Shown here: in pieces, positions 12,601 through 22,129 of the stretch
How the letters are laid out: each line of letters begins with the position of its first letter
How positions within the stretch are numbered: the stretch's first letter is position 1
NCBI RefSeq assembly: GCF_914767665.1
Contig: NC_059501.1
Coordinates: 38,106,501 to 38,170,500 of the forward strand
Source: Harmonia axyridis
Lineage: Eukaryota > Arthropoda > Insecta > Coleoptera > Coccinellidae
Length of the DNA: 64,000 bases
Reading direction: 5' to 3'
Notes under the pieces: model-generated
The model's database searches: none
Told to the model about the DNA's origin: nothing
The model's input: only the letters and a program-made list of their open reading frames with translations
Translations under genes and position numbers: made by a program

Positions 12601-15600
12601 GATTTGTATATATTTTAACAGAACTTTATTTTATTGCCTTATCTCTCTTATCTAATTAACTGAAGGCATTCTTTATAGTCTATCTCTAATGTTTTTTCTG
12701 TAGTATACTGACACTGAAGATGGAAACTAAATTTCCAAAAAAACATATGATGTGTAGAAAAATCATCCCTTTCTGGTGAAGTGACTGTAAGTTAGTACAT
12801 CCTGAATTCTTCATATGTTAACTCCACTATATGAGTAGTGGACTTAATTGATGTTAATTAATACTAATCATTATCGGAACCAAACACCGAAAGGTATCAT
12901 TGGGATTTTGATTATGTATATAATATCATTATCGGCTGAAGAACTTCGGTCGATGGCCATTTGTGAATAAAGCACAATATTTTTTTTTTTTACTAATCAT
13001 TCCTGATACTAACCATTCATTTGAAAAATTAAAAAAATTCGTGTTGAATATAATAGAAAAAATTCTTTTTAATAGAATTAGCCTGGTATATTATTTTATG
13101 AACAGAGCTAATAAGGGATTTTTCAATAAAAAATCTTGTGTTCAAATTTAAGTTCAAATCAAAGACTTTTTATCTTACAATAGGGTTTATAGAGAGCATC
13201 GGATAGAATATAGGGGAGACATCAATCTGTTTCTAACAATCACAGATATCTCTGTATCCCATTTGTTACCTTTCGGTGTATGGGTAGATATTTAATAATG
13301 AAAAGTATTATTCATAAATGTTTAAATGTAAGAACGCCGCATTTAACAACAAATCACAAAAATGAAATTGTTAGTGTATGGCATTTTAATAACAAAATTG
13401 TTTTGTTTGAAAGCCAATAAATTACTTTTTTTTTCTAGCATGATAACAGCTCATAGCGTCTCCTCTCTATTCTATCTCGATGATAAAGAGCCATTTAACT
13501 TACAATCATAAATATAGTGGAAGCAAGTGAATCTGTATAATTGAAGGTAGGAGATTCATAAACAGCAGCAGGCAATGCAAGAACTTCTTGAAGATATTCG
13601 TTAAACCTCCACTGAAGTAACAAACCATTGCTGTCAGATATTTGTGAAAATATATCTGAAACATTTGTATCTATTTATTTGAATGAAAGGAACACTGAAA
13701 TTTCACACTTTGGTTTATTATTTCGTTTTTTACCTCAAAATATTTCAACATCATAATCACTATAAAAAAAAAATGAAAATGCATCGGCGGAATTCCAACC
13801 CGGAGTCTTTCGTGCGGAAATCTAAACAAAATATTCAAAAATCCATAACTCAGAAACTATTCAGACTAGCATTATGGCTGAAGTATATTATATTCAATTT
13901 CATCATATATTGTATAGTCTCAATTTCATGATTATACACAGTGAATTTTTCTCGGAAACGTATCTCCGAAGTACAGAATGTTCTTTTCTTTGGAGGTGGG
14001 TTGATTCATGTGATATCCTTAGATAAGTTCTTTTCAACTTGTTTGCATTTTTTAGAAACGCACCAAACTTCAACTTAACAGGACAGTTTTGAGAATCACC
14101 TAGACAGTAGAAATTATCGACACCAATTCCATATACTCATACCTAGTCGGTATAAAAGTATAGAACAAAAAAATTACAAAAACACTTCCCCCTATGTTCT
14201 ATCCATCCCAAAGATGATAATACTATTTATTTTTCAGATACTCTCCAGTACCTCACCTCATTCTCAAAGAGATCTATTTTCCTCCTCGAGTCGATTAATT
14301 TTGGATTTCAAATTCTCCACCTTCAATACAGTCCTCACCTCGCTTGGCTCTATGATATTCTGAAATTCTTGTTTCTGAGATTTATTTTATTATTCTGTCA
14401 AAATCATTCATCTCACTGGTCTGTGTGTGCTTCTTCTTACAACATGTCCTAACTTGTTGTTGGCAACACTAATAATTTGATATGATATCGCAAAGATGAT
14501 ATGATAGCTTGCAGCTCTGTATATACAATCACAGTTTGATATATCACACCATTGAATATTTGACAATAGTTACCAAATAAATGGTGTCTCTATCGTATTA
14601 TTTGTCATGGTTTATGTTATTCACTGAATTTTCTTGTACAATATGATTTATTTAAACTAAATTAAATTTCTGATGAAAAGCATTCCTAGTTAACGAATAA
14701 AGCTCTAATTTTTTCAAATCTACACATCCCAGCATGAAAAATGTGAAGATATCAGAGCAGTTGGATTTTTTTTTCCTTGAGCAATTTCAAAGGTTCAATA
14801 TTAGAAATGATAAACCAATATAGTGTGAATAAATATGAGGCATTGTATATATTCAAAAACTGAAAAGAGACAATAGAAAAACTTAGAATTAAGTTAAAAT
14901 ATGTATTTATCTTACATCTCAATTTATCCATGAGTTTTCCAGCACATAGGGTTGCTAATGCTACTTTAATGGAGAAAACTCTGATTTTTCCCACATTATC
15001 ACTGAAAATTGAAATGATTATTTTTTTTATGCAACAGTAAACATATATTATTTTGTGAACATCAATAGGTTTTTTAATATATTTAAGATTGTTTGAAGAA
15101 AAAGATATGCTAACAATGATATTAATTCCAGAAATGACATGAAAGAGTGAAGTGAATATTTATAGAGTTGGCCACAAAAATAGAGAAAGCAGAGATTAAC
15201 AAATTGTGCAAAATTGTGTCAAAATAAGAATTCAAAATACCCTCTTACAAATTTTTGTAAAGAGCATTTGTTATTCTCATTAACTGCTTTAATAAACTGA
15301 AATTTGTATAAAAAAAAGAATAGAAGATAAACAATAGAGATAATGGTTCATTAGAAAATTATTATTCACAGATATACAATAAAGAAAATAAATGAAAATA
15401 CAAGTTATTCTAATTGCCTACCTATACAATTCACCATCATATGTGATAATGAATAATATCAAATCTAATAACTATTGTAAATAATGCTATATGTATATCA
15501 TAATAAACTGAACTTACACTGTAGCATATGCTGCCAGTAACCAATTGAGAAGTAAACTAGAGCAAATTTCAACATTAGCTTGTTGTGTAGGGGGAGCTCT

Positions 15601-16364
15601 TTTATTTAGGCTGTGATATAATGAACATAAAAGTGTTTCTAATCTTGCAACACTCAATTCATGAGAAGGTTCTAAAGCATGTAATCCTTGTTCACGAAAA
15701 GCTTCTATGATATTCCAAATATCAACTGCATGTACTGAAACATTTTCAAATTATATTAATTTCACTATCAAATTCTTTGGAAGTCCAATACTTTCTTGAT
15801 TTGAATTAAGTAAAATAACTATTTCTTAGATATATTAGGAGACATAACTATTTATTAATAAGATTTAGAATTCACCTATGAAATTTGCTGCACTCAAAAG
15901 TTTTAAGCAAAGAAAATTCACTTTTATTGCAATACAAGATGAAGATAGATTTATCGCCTATCATTAATTAATATGTATGGAACAATTTTCCTACTTATTT
16001 GGTTAATTTTAACCAGATATAAGAGACTATATTCAATCCTTGAATAAAAACATTAAAAATTAATAATAATAAATAAGTGATTTAATTATAATTGATTCCA
16101 TGAATAGAGTAGATGTTTTCTAAAAATTCTTCAACAACTTGAATAATGTATTGGATGAACCTTTGAACTTCTACTGAAGAAACTGTGAAAAACATGAATA
16201 ATAGAAAATTTGAACTTACAGCACACTTTTTTTTGGATAAATCTCAATTTGACAGCAGTCCTATAAGAAGCAAAACGTATGAGATCAAAATTATGAGAGC
16301 TCATCTCATGTATCAAAGCAAGCCTATGATCTGCCTGTCCTGAAGAACTCTCTCCAATCTGCAT
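624..16364 (-). CDS. Dyb: Dystrobrevin (dystrophin-glycoprotein complex adaptor), 3' end outside window
   Basis: Dystrobrevin is a cytoplasmic scaffold that pairs with dystrophin and syntrophin at muscle membrane and synapses. Coding exons read on the minus strand: 16364-16220, 15734-15518, 15001-14916, 13655-13504, 9120-9012, 5897-5731, 3465-3341, 2077-1973, 1717-1636, 1529-1488, 1247-1132, 1036-865 and a possible microexon 644-624. All junctions keep frame (513 codons). EF-hand-like modules fill about residues 1-235 (QKKVCLHAVDIW, ATLCAGKLMDKLRYIF, NEYLQEVLALP). A ZZ zinc finger lies at about 237-292 (CDSC, CLKC, CQDC, then two His). PEHPEKTLNL and DDEHRLIARYAAKLA follow, then the C-terminal coiled coil (KDELETHLSSLQDSRRQLM, then QLEGLMKMLK). 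The start is the first Met before the conserved EF-hand block, and a splice acceptor just upstream suggests a non-coding 5' exon. Introns carry LINE, mariner, Tc1 and piggyBac remnants. Family assignment is very secure; only the microexon and the missing 3' end are uncertain. Confidence 0.93.
2090..3330. other. Dyb intron, no coding feature seen
   Basis: The interval between Dyb exons 1973-2077 and 3341-3465 has only short open frames on either strand, none with a recognisable domain, and no clear repeat ends. It is slightly less AT-rich at 2360-2830 but I see no function there. Confidence 0.4.
3585..4490 (-). mobile_element. 5'-truncated I-clade-like LINE fragment with RNase H
   Basis: Minus-strand translation shows the RNase H domain of a non-LTR retrotransposon: FTDGSKSERGTGIG, then QTELLAVYV and TTDSQ, giving the usual D-E-D residues. 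A stop and frame change near 4070 precede a C-terminal piece with LLTGHCRYKHHLYRMG and a CRLCGS...AEHMVCKCP knuckle. The 3' end (left) carries an (AAT)n tail at about 3585-3601, as in the I clade. No reverse transcriptase remains, so it is 5'-truncated and dead. A second copy of the same family lies at 40742-41482. It sits in a Dyb intron in the same orientation as the gene. Confidence 0.82.
4625..4800 (+). pseudogene. Tc1-like transposase C-terminal remnant
   Basis: Plus-strand reading gives WPALSPAVNRTRLAAPSN, then QELVTDTQ, a stop, EWLNIPQQHIANLVTNMG. This follows the end of Tc1 transposases (WPARSPDLSPIEHAWD ... EW..IPQ..I..LV.SM), with the catalytic third acidic region eroded. One in-frame stop and loss of all upstream domains mark it as a relic. 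Similarity is by eye only. Confidence 0.5.
4830..5720. other. Dyb intron, no gene
   Basis: AT-rich intronic sequence. Around 5360 a phrase like AGATGTCCCAAATTCG resembles the start of a dispersed repeat also seen near 18352 (GGATGTCCCAAATTCG). Nothing else is recognisable. Confidence 0.35.
5900..8030. other. Dyb intron with unclassified dispersed repeats
   Basis: A repeat-like segment begins near 6005 with ATACAGGATGTTCCCACC and continues to about 6500 with small open frames lacking domains. The stretch 7725-7855 is C-rich with several CCCCCC runs. No coding feature or terminal repeats could be supported. Confidence 0.35.
8130..8770 (+). pseudogene. Degenerate mariner-family transposase
   Basis: Fragments of an insect mariner/IS630-type transposase are spread over the plus strand in several frames: KRYTFQQRSEIV and LARLGAPFRPAIIKLVEKFE (N-terminal helix-turn-helix), then YRAMINDLYDR, FYFQQDSATCHSSNEPIAI and ISRRGKNNWPLRSC-like catalytic-domain pieces, then DHVKDKVYT-like end. 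Stops and frameshifts interrupt every block, so it is dead. A shorter relic of the same family lies at 37430-37690 on the other strand. Terminal repeats were not located. Confidence 0.7.
9745..12391 (+). pseudogene. piggyBac transposase, inactivated
   Basis: The reading starts MDFKLV at 9745. An apparent 216-bp intron (donor GTAAGT, acceptor TTTTCAG) joins it in frame to GGFTLEEALQVAYADDLD. An acidic N-terminal domain follows up to an in-frame TAG at 10280. Beyond it come CLTPTEMFELFIDNDIIP, a frameshifting deletion near 10697, NFDETMVKYYGRHSCKQFIK with the first catalytic Asp, then the palindromic insertion. Past the insertion are FFFDNLFTSLHLLHYLNSLG (second Asp), ATGTIRENRIP, SSMGGTDLMNENTSRHRI (third Asp, after another frame change) and a Cys-rich C-terminal finger (CMKCNVEMCKKCNVDFH) ending near 12391. 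All three catalytic positions survive but in different frames, so no full protein can be made. Confidence 0.85.
10861..11487. repeat. Long palindromic (fold-back) insertion inside piggyBac
   Basis: About 270-bp arms are inverted copies of each other, roughly 90% identical by eye: ATGCATCAG..TAATAAAAAG at the left matches CTTTTTATTA..CTGATGCAT at the right, and the match continues through GTCATTTCCTCCCAACTGAA and GACAGCGACTCTGAT. The centre (about 11140-11200) is a short unique loop including YYCATCGESPFL-like coding. Outside the arms a degraded direct repeat GAGA(G)-N-ACTTGGT occurs on both sides (about 10848-10858 and 11502-11514), which may be a target duplication or chance. The insertion splits the transposase between FGYKIWSLTTK and the second Asp block. 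Confidence 0.82.
12884..13279. repeat. Putative MITE with 13-bp terminal inverted repeats
   Basis: ACACCGAAAGGTA at 12884-12896 is exactly inverted as TACCTTTCGGTGT at 13267-13279, and similarity continues inward imperfectly (ATTGGGAT versus ATCCCATTTG). The 396-bp AT-rich interior has no ORF with a domain. No clear target duplication was seen. Confidence 0.55.
13660..14910. other. Dyb intron, no gene
   Basis: AT-rich intron with no recognisable coding or repeat boundary. The neighbouring Dyb introns 15002-15517 and 15735-16219 are likewise featureless. Confidence 0.35.
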
Positions 16365-17091
16365 TTTTTCTTTAAAACAAAAATATCAACAATTATTTTG
16401 CAAGAATGGTACTGTAGCCAAATCAATATTTTTAAGTAGCGGAATATTTAAAGAAATTCCTTATTTTCTTGTAATGAAAATTGTTTGATTATAAATGTTT
16501 TCCAATGAATATCTAATACGTTGAAAACATTCATGAAAAATTATCAATCAATATGAAATTCTAAATTGAATAATTCTCGAATAATCTGAATTCAATATAG
16601 TATCAAATGGGTAACTTTTAGTTACGTTACCTTTTGGTTAACTATATCTAGGAAACGGATAATTGATCAAACAATTAAATTTTTTGGGAATTATTTCTTG
16701 GGTTTGTCACAGTCTCCATTATCAAATTCTGTATTTTCTTTTCGAATTGATCGGAATCCTTCAAGCTTTCGGGTAAGTTCGTTGACTTAGATTTTTAAAC
16801 CCACCGACTTGAAATTTCACTAAAATTTTCTCTCTTTCTATTTAAATTATCGATAAACTTTTGAATTTCTCAGAAGATATGGAAGATATATGGATATTCG
16901 ATATTTATTTGTAAGTATTTTGAATGAAAAATATCGATTGAATGAGGCCAACTTATTCCCAACCAAACATCTTTCTATTCTATGTAGAAACCCGCCATTT
17001 TCATCACACTTCAGTTAACAGCATTTCATTGAAGCTTCCTTCAAGCTACACAAATTTTTCTTCGCACAAACTACCTCTAAATTTTCTAACT
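16365..17091. promoter_or_regulatory. Divergent promoter region between Dyb and FKBP12
   Basis: The start codons of Dyb (minus, 16364) and FKBP12 (plus, 17092) are 727 bp apart and face away from each other, so both 5' UTRs and promoters must lie here unless Dyb has a far upstream first exon. An acceptor-like TTTTAAAG just before the Dyb ATG suggests a spliced non-coding 5' exon within or beyond this region. I see no convincing TATA box. Confidence 0.5.
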
Positions 17092-17651
17092 ATGGGAGTT
17101 CAAGTTGAATCTATTAGTCCTGGAGATGGTTAGTTAATTTGCATGTTTTATTTCGACAAAATTTTAAATTGATCTTTGATTTTGTTTGACTAGGATCAAC
17201 CTATCCAAAAACTGGACAAACAGTAGTTGTTCATTATACGGGCACCTTACAAAATGGTACAAAATTTGATTCTTCGAGAGATCGAGGAGTTCCTTTCAAA
17301 TTTCGCATTGGAAAAGGCGAAGTTATTAAAGGTTGGGATGAAGGAGTAGCTCAGGTATAATTTGTATTTACTAACATGTTTTTCAGTTAACCTGACTTAT
17401 GATGAATCAAACATCCTTGCGCTCTGAATCAAAAGTTGAAAATTCATTGTTTCTGATCAATTCCCTATCTACTTGAAATTGTTTTAGTAAATTCATAAAT
17501 ACTACAAACTAATCTTTTTCAGTTGAGTGTAGGGCAAAGAGCCAGATTGATTTGCTCCCCTGACTATGCTTATGGATCACGGGGACATCCTGGAATTATT
17601 CCTCCTAATTCCACCCTAATTTTTGATGTTGAACTTCTCAAGGTGGAATGA
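17092..17651 (+). CDS. FKBP12, FK506-binding peptidyl-prolyl isomerase
   Basis: Cytosolic peptidyl-prolyl cis-trans isomerase that binds FK506/rapamycin and, in animals, modulates ryanodine receptors and TGF-beta receptors. Three exons: 17092-17128, 17194-17354, 17523-17651, joined in frame to 108 residues, the normal family length. It starts MGVQVESISPGDGSTYPKTG. Pocket residues fall at the family positions: Y27, D38, F47, W60 (VIKGWDEG), Y83 (DYAYG) and F100 (LIFDVELLKVE). The start is the only Met giving this canonical N-terminus. It is transcribed away from dystrobrevin across a 0.7-kb gap. Nothing is missing; this looks like an intact functional gene, the Drosophila counterpart being FK506-bp2/Fkbp12. 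Confidence 0.97.
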
Positions 17652-17756
17652 ATTTGGAAAATATTTGGGTGCGCCAGCTCTATACCTTATAATTTATGTC
17701 TTAAATATAATAGCATAATACAAATCAGGTTTCGAATAATCTGTGTCAATAGGTTT

Positions 17757-17853
17757 AATAAATAATTGTAGAGAGAACAATCAAGCTTGAATTTATCTGC
17801 TAGTTATTAATAAGAGTGATTGTGGTTGTACCTAGAATTTTGTGTTGAATAAA
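17757..17853 (+). terminator. Polyadenylation signals of FKBP12
   Basis: Two AATAAA hexamers follow the stop codon, at 17757-17762 and 17848-17853 (106 and 197 bp downstream). Either could direct 3' processing. Confidence 0.55.
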
Positions 17854-17859
17854 GCCTGA

Positions 17860-18520
17860 AATATAGAACTGGAAAATTATATAAGAGAAATATTATTTGC
17901 CAAATTCAATATGATTCCCCAAAAAGTTAGTCCTTTAACACTTTAACCCAAAATTTCCTCATTGTTGGTGTATGAAAGATCAATAATTTTAAATTTAGAA
18001 ATTTTATGGTATTGAGGTTATGGCTGATATATGTATTCAACATTTAAAAATTGGAAACCAGGTTTTGAGATAAATTTTAATATCCTGCTTGCAGTTAACT
18101 GTTCTTCATATGTAATTTTGTCAACTATATAGCTACATCTCATAAAATGCCTTTTGAAAAAATCAATTCATACAATATAACAATGAAAGTCTTAATATCC
18201 AGATGTTCATGGGTATAAATACATATCAAATTTTTTGGACGTGCACGATCCAGTTTTTTTAACGTATATATTGCCAAGACGTTATGCCGGTAAAGTATAT
18301 ACAAAAGTCTTGGACCTATTAAGGATGTTGCTTGAATAATTGTGTACAGGATGTCCCAAATTCGATGCTCACTGAAAACATCTCGAGAACTATAAAAACT
18401 ACAAAAAATGTTAAAGGAGCCCCGATCTCTTTTTTCGAAATAATAAGATATCAGAAAGAAGTAAATCAAAGATATCTCGATTCGTTCTAGAGTTACAATA
18501 AGTTTTCAGTCACTAGGTAA
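17860..18520. other. Intergenic DNA with a dispersed repeat
   Basis: No gene. From about 18350 a repeat-like unit starts ACAGGATGTCCCAAATTCGA and runs about 150 bp up to the mariner; a similar opening phrase occurs near 5365. Confidence 0.4.
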
Positions 18521-18526
18521 CAGGCG

Positions 18527-19305
18527 AATTGAAAAGTCCCCGGTCTACTATTCATAGTAAAACACATTCTTTTGACAAAATTCTATTTTATTATTCAACA
18601 TAGTTGCCTTCTACAGCGATTATAGCGATCTTCCAACTTTTCGATAGCATCTTTGTAGTACGATTTGTCTTTCGCTTCAAAATATAGGCCTCAGTTTCGG
18701 CGATTACTTCTTCATTGGCGCTAAATTCCTTTCCAGCAAGTATTCTTTTGAGGTCTGAGAACAGGAAAAAGTCGCTGGGGCAAGATCTGGCGAATACGGT
18801 GGATGCAGAAGCAATTTGAAGCCCAATTCATATAATTTTGCCATTGTTTTCATTGATTTGTGACACGGCGTATTATCTTGATGAAACAGCACCTATTTTT
18901 TTCTTCAAATGGGAAGTTTTTCAACAATTTATTTTTGTCGGTGACAGCCTCTTTTCGGCGTTCACTGCGTTCGCCGTCTTCGGTGCTTATTTCACCACGT
19001 TTAAACTAAGCATACCAATCAATGATGCAGACCCTGGAAACTCTTCGTCATGCCAAAATTTTCCTTCAAATGTATTTTTTTCATTCAAAAAGCAATATTT
19101 TATCAGCACACGAAATTCTTTTTTTTTTCATCTTTTTTCAAATAACAAAAGTAGCTACACTCACAACGCAATATCTCACAAACAAATGTTCGGACTGCTG
19201 TCAAATTTTGCCACGTATCGTTTTTGGCACTAACTACAAATCATATGGATTTAATACTCTGAACGCCATCTGTGCATCAGACCGGAGACTTTTCAATTGA
19301 CTTAT
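18527..19305 (-). mobile_element. Internally deleted irritans-type mariner
   Basis: Ends are inverted: GAATTGAAAAGTCCCCGGTC on the left (about 18533) and the complement of CAATTGAAAAGTCTCCGGTC on the right (about 19283-19302), the irritans-type AGTCCCCGGTCT terminus. Minus-strand coding begins KEFRVLIKYCFLNEKNT, continues to EDGERSERRKEAVTDKNK-like sequence in shifted frames, then jumps to the catalytic block VLFHQDNTPCHKSMKTMAKL and PPYSPDLAP. About 0.5 kb including the first two catalytic acidic residues is deleted (779 bp total against about 1.3 kb for the family). Non-autonomous. Confidence 0.85.
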
Positions 19306-19449
19306 ATTATGTGAATTACATATTTTTACTGTAAATATATATATCGTATGCCTCAACTCGATTCACCCTTCCGAAGTAGAATGATGTAGGAATATCGTGC
19401 ATCTCTTGAACTTGAGAAATATCATCACAGGGTGTTTCATATATACTAT

Positions 19450-21415
19450 AACTGACAAAGAAACTGCAACACCCAGAAGAAGCTGTTTTTGGTAAAACAT
19501 AGATAGTATAGCAAGAAGTAAATGCGATTGAAATCATTGGAGAAAAAACGAAGGGTTTACAATTGTTTTTAATAAATTTGTTAATAATGTGTTTGTCCAA
19601 CGCGATTACCTATATACACTCCCCAACATGTCTCGGCATTGATGCAATAAAGACGGTCTATTTCTTCTTAAGGGATACTATCCCAAGCTACCTGTACTTC
19701 ATGTCACAGGGCCACCAAAGTCCGTGGGGGTTGGGGTAAATTTCCAAGCCTTCTACCTTTAGAGTATAGAATAAACTTTGTTCTAAGCTAGCTTCTACCC
19801 ATGATGTCCCAAACATGCTATATGGGCGAAAGATCGGGGAATCTGGGCGGTCATGGCAAAAGATTCAGATGGGTAGCTTCGAAAAAGTTTAAACCAACTC
19901 TGGCATCATGAGGTCGGGCATTACATTGCTGAAATATTGGATTCTCGAGCCGGTTAAGGTAAGGGAGAACATATTTCTTGACGGTAACGTGTAGCGCTGT
20001 CATGTCACCTCGAATAAAGACTAAAGAGGTGACAGTGGTGACCTACTTGCTTGAGCAATAGCACCCCATACCATAACGCCTACTGTCCAGTGTACATGAC
20101 GCTCAACATCAAACTGAGTACATGACGCTCAACATCAAACTGAGGTTCACGTCTTTCTCCTCGACGTCGTCTAACCCTTCTTCGGACATCATGTGCATCC
20201 ATGGAGAATCGAGAATAATCAGAAAAAACGACCTGATACCATTCCAATGTTGACGTCCTCTGCACCACTGTAATCGTTGCCGGCGATGCTCAACCGTCAG
20301 AGATATCACAAGAAGCGTTCGATAGTGCGTCAGTTCAAAAGACCTTATCCGGCGGTAAACAGCCTGGTAGAGCCTCTGCGATCCGTCGGTCCATGGATGT
20401 TTCACTGCGCAATTTCTTTTCTTGTTGGCAGTCGGGCTGGGGGACGTCTGACTCGACTTCGACTGGATCCCCTCTGTTCACCTTATTTCCGACAACCCTT
20501 GGTTTTGCCCAAGTTTCCCTCTAGCCTGTTTCATTTCAGGTCATGGTCCTTTCAAAGGTAATCTAGCTGTTCAGGTTGAGGAGTCACATTGGCCATGTGG
20601 TCGCCCACAGTTCAGCGACCACATCCTTAGAAACTGTCCCTTGTCTAGTGACTTTAGGGTCATTTACGGTCTATCTATTCTGGAGTCTCCGGGTCTCAGA
20701 TTAGCCGATTTTTGTTTATCTCGCAATCATTTTGACCCTTTATCTGCATTCGCGGCTGACGCTATATGTCGCCTCATCTCCTGGCATTCGGCCTAATATG
20801 AGATTCTACCCCAGGCAGCAATGATGTGAATATGACTAAGCGTAGTGACGAGCACTGCTCATGAACTACTTTTGCACTACTGCTGAGTTACAGTTACAGA
20901 ATGGCCTTGTTCTCCTAACCACTCATCAGCCAAAGATCGAGTTATCGCAAATCGGTCTCTAATGGTCATAAGTCTTAGACTTGAATTTCATTTGTGCCCC
21001 TTCGATGTCCGGTGCCTACTCTCCTTTGATTTTGGGCATTATTAAACCACGCTTGACAACATCTCATAGCAGTAGTTGAATTTCTGTTGGTACGGTTAGC
21101 GATTTCTCGAAGTGACAACCCCGCCTCCCATTGACCAATAATTCGACCTCTTTCAAATTCACTTAGCTCCTGATAAATTCCGCGTATACGTGCTTTAGGC
21201 ATTTTAACAACAACTAAACATCGACTTTGGATCTCTTCGAACAGCTGGTTTGTTGTAAAATTCAATAAACGATTACAATATTTTAGTAACAAAAATTGTT
21301 TACGTGGAAAAATTTTCACGATTCTCCAACAATCATTTACTCCTATCAATTTTTTAGCAAAAAAAGAAATTAATTTAAACAGCTCCTTCTGGGTGTTGTA
21401 GTCTATTTATCAGTT
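19450..21415 (-). mobile_element. Degenerate Tc1-like transposon with inverted termini
   Basis: The termini AACTGACAAAGAAACTGCAA (left) and the complement of AACTGATAAATAGACTACAA (right, ending at 21415) are inverted copies and both continue into CACCCAGAAG. The transposase lies on the minus strand: N-terminal ELSEFERGRIIGQWEAGLSL REIANRTNRN helix-turn-helix pair at 21190-21000, and HRRQRLQWC, VFSDYSRFSMD and RRRGER pieces at 20320-20110 around the catalytic Asp. Several frameshifts break it. A G/C-richer 500-bp stretch (about 20425-20960) interrupts the transposase and does not match it. Confidence 0.82.
20425..20960. repeat. Unclassified G/C-richer insertion inside the Tc1-like element
   Basis: This stretch separates the N-terminal and catalytic pieces of the Tc1-like transposase and is markedly richer in G+C than its surroundings. 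Plus-strand translation in shifting frames gives phrases such as SHWPCGRPQFSDHILRNCPL and LRLADFCLSRN, which suggest a decayed coding segment of another mobile element, but I cannot assign a family. Confidence 0.35.
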
Positions 21416-21419
21416 AGTA

Positions 21420-22010
21420 TATTTGTGCCAATATTTGTAAATGAGAATGTGTTATTTTCTTGACTCACTTTGCGCCCCTACAATTTGGCGCCCCGGCAAA
21501 ATGTCCGATTTGCAGGTCCTGGCTGCGGTACTGGTTATGGGCGAGTACGTAAAGTCAGCGCTGTTGAATGCGCTGAAAGAATGCACTTGACAGCACTGAA
21601 CCAGCAAAATGCCGGAGAAAAAGCGCTGCATTCTTTGCTGAATCATAGATTTACATGTAGTTTATTATGAACGCTATTTCAACGACATCCACAGTTCAAA
21701 TGAATAATTAAGTTAATCTGTTTAATTACCTCATATATGAATATATTTATTCATTGTCTCAAAAAAAGCGAAGACATAATCTTTTAATGAATTTTTTTTA
21801 TTATTTTGTGAAGAAAATTTCCTCGAAAACCTTCTCATATTTATTCGGGAAATAATTTTTTTAAATATGTAACTATTGATAATTTGTAGTGGTTGTGCAT
21901 GCCCGAGAGGTGGCGTTGCTGGCTTTCAGTCACTCTCTAATAAGATATCATCGGTGGGTTCATAAGAATCCCCGAATTTGTGCAGAGTTACCTCTTCACG
22001 ATGGTGTGAG
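21420..22010. other. Intergenic DNA, no gene recognised
   Basis: A G/C-richer part (21470-21620, including GGCGCCCCGGC) resembles repeat DNA, but no domain, terminal repeat or RNA gene can be supported. It leads into the hammerhead-like motif. Confidence 0.3.
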
Positions 22011-22012
22011 AG

Positions 22013-22123
22013 GCTGTGTCTTGGGCAGAGATCGCTGTAATACAGCGATCTCTGCTCACAGCTTTACAGCTGCTGTATAGGCCAGCTGATGAGTCCACCA
22101 GCGTTCTCGGGACGAAACACAGT
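22013..22123 (+). ncRNA. Hammerhead ribozyme-like motif (type III order)
   Basis: All core elements are present in order. Stem III 5' strand CTGTGT (22014-22019) is followed by C22020, making a GUC cleavage triplet. Stem I starts TTGG (22021-22024) and closes with CCAG (22082-22085). CTGATGA is at 22086-22092. Stem II is GTCC/GGAC (22093-22096, 22110-22113) with a 13-nt loop. GAAA is at 22114-22117, whose last A begins stem III 3' strand ACACAG (22117-22122). Stem III is thus 6 perfect pairs plus a possible G-U. Stem I is unusual: a perfect 13-14-bp hairpin (22025-22055, GCAGAGATCGCTG arm) and a 5-bp hairpin (22058-22076) are inserted. Predicted cleavage lies between 22020 and 22021. Activity is unproven; the four-pair stem I base could be weak. 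Confidence 0.65.
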
Positions 22124-22129
22124 AAACCC

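Noticed and set aside
19022..19300. Plus-strand ORFs within the mariner copy
   Set aside because: They are antisense to the mariner transposase N-terminal region, which reads clearly on the minus strand.
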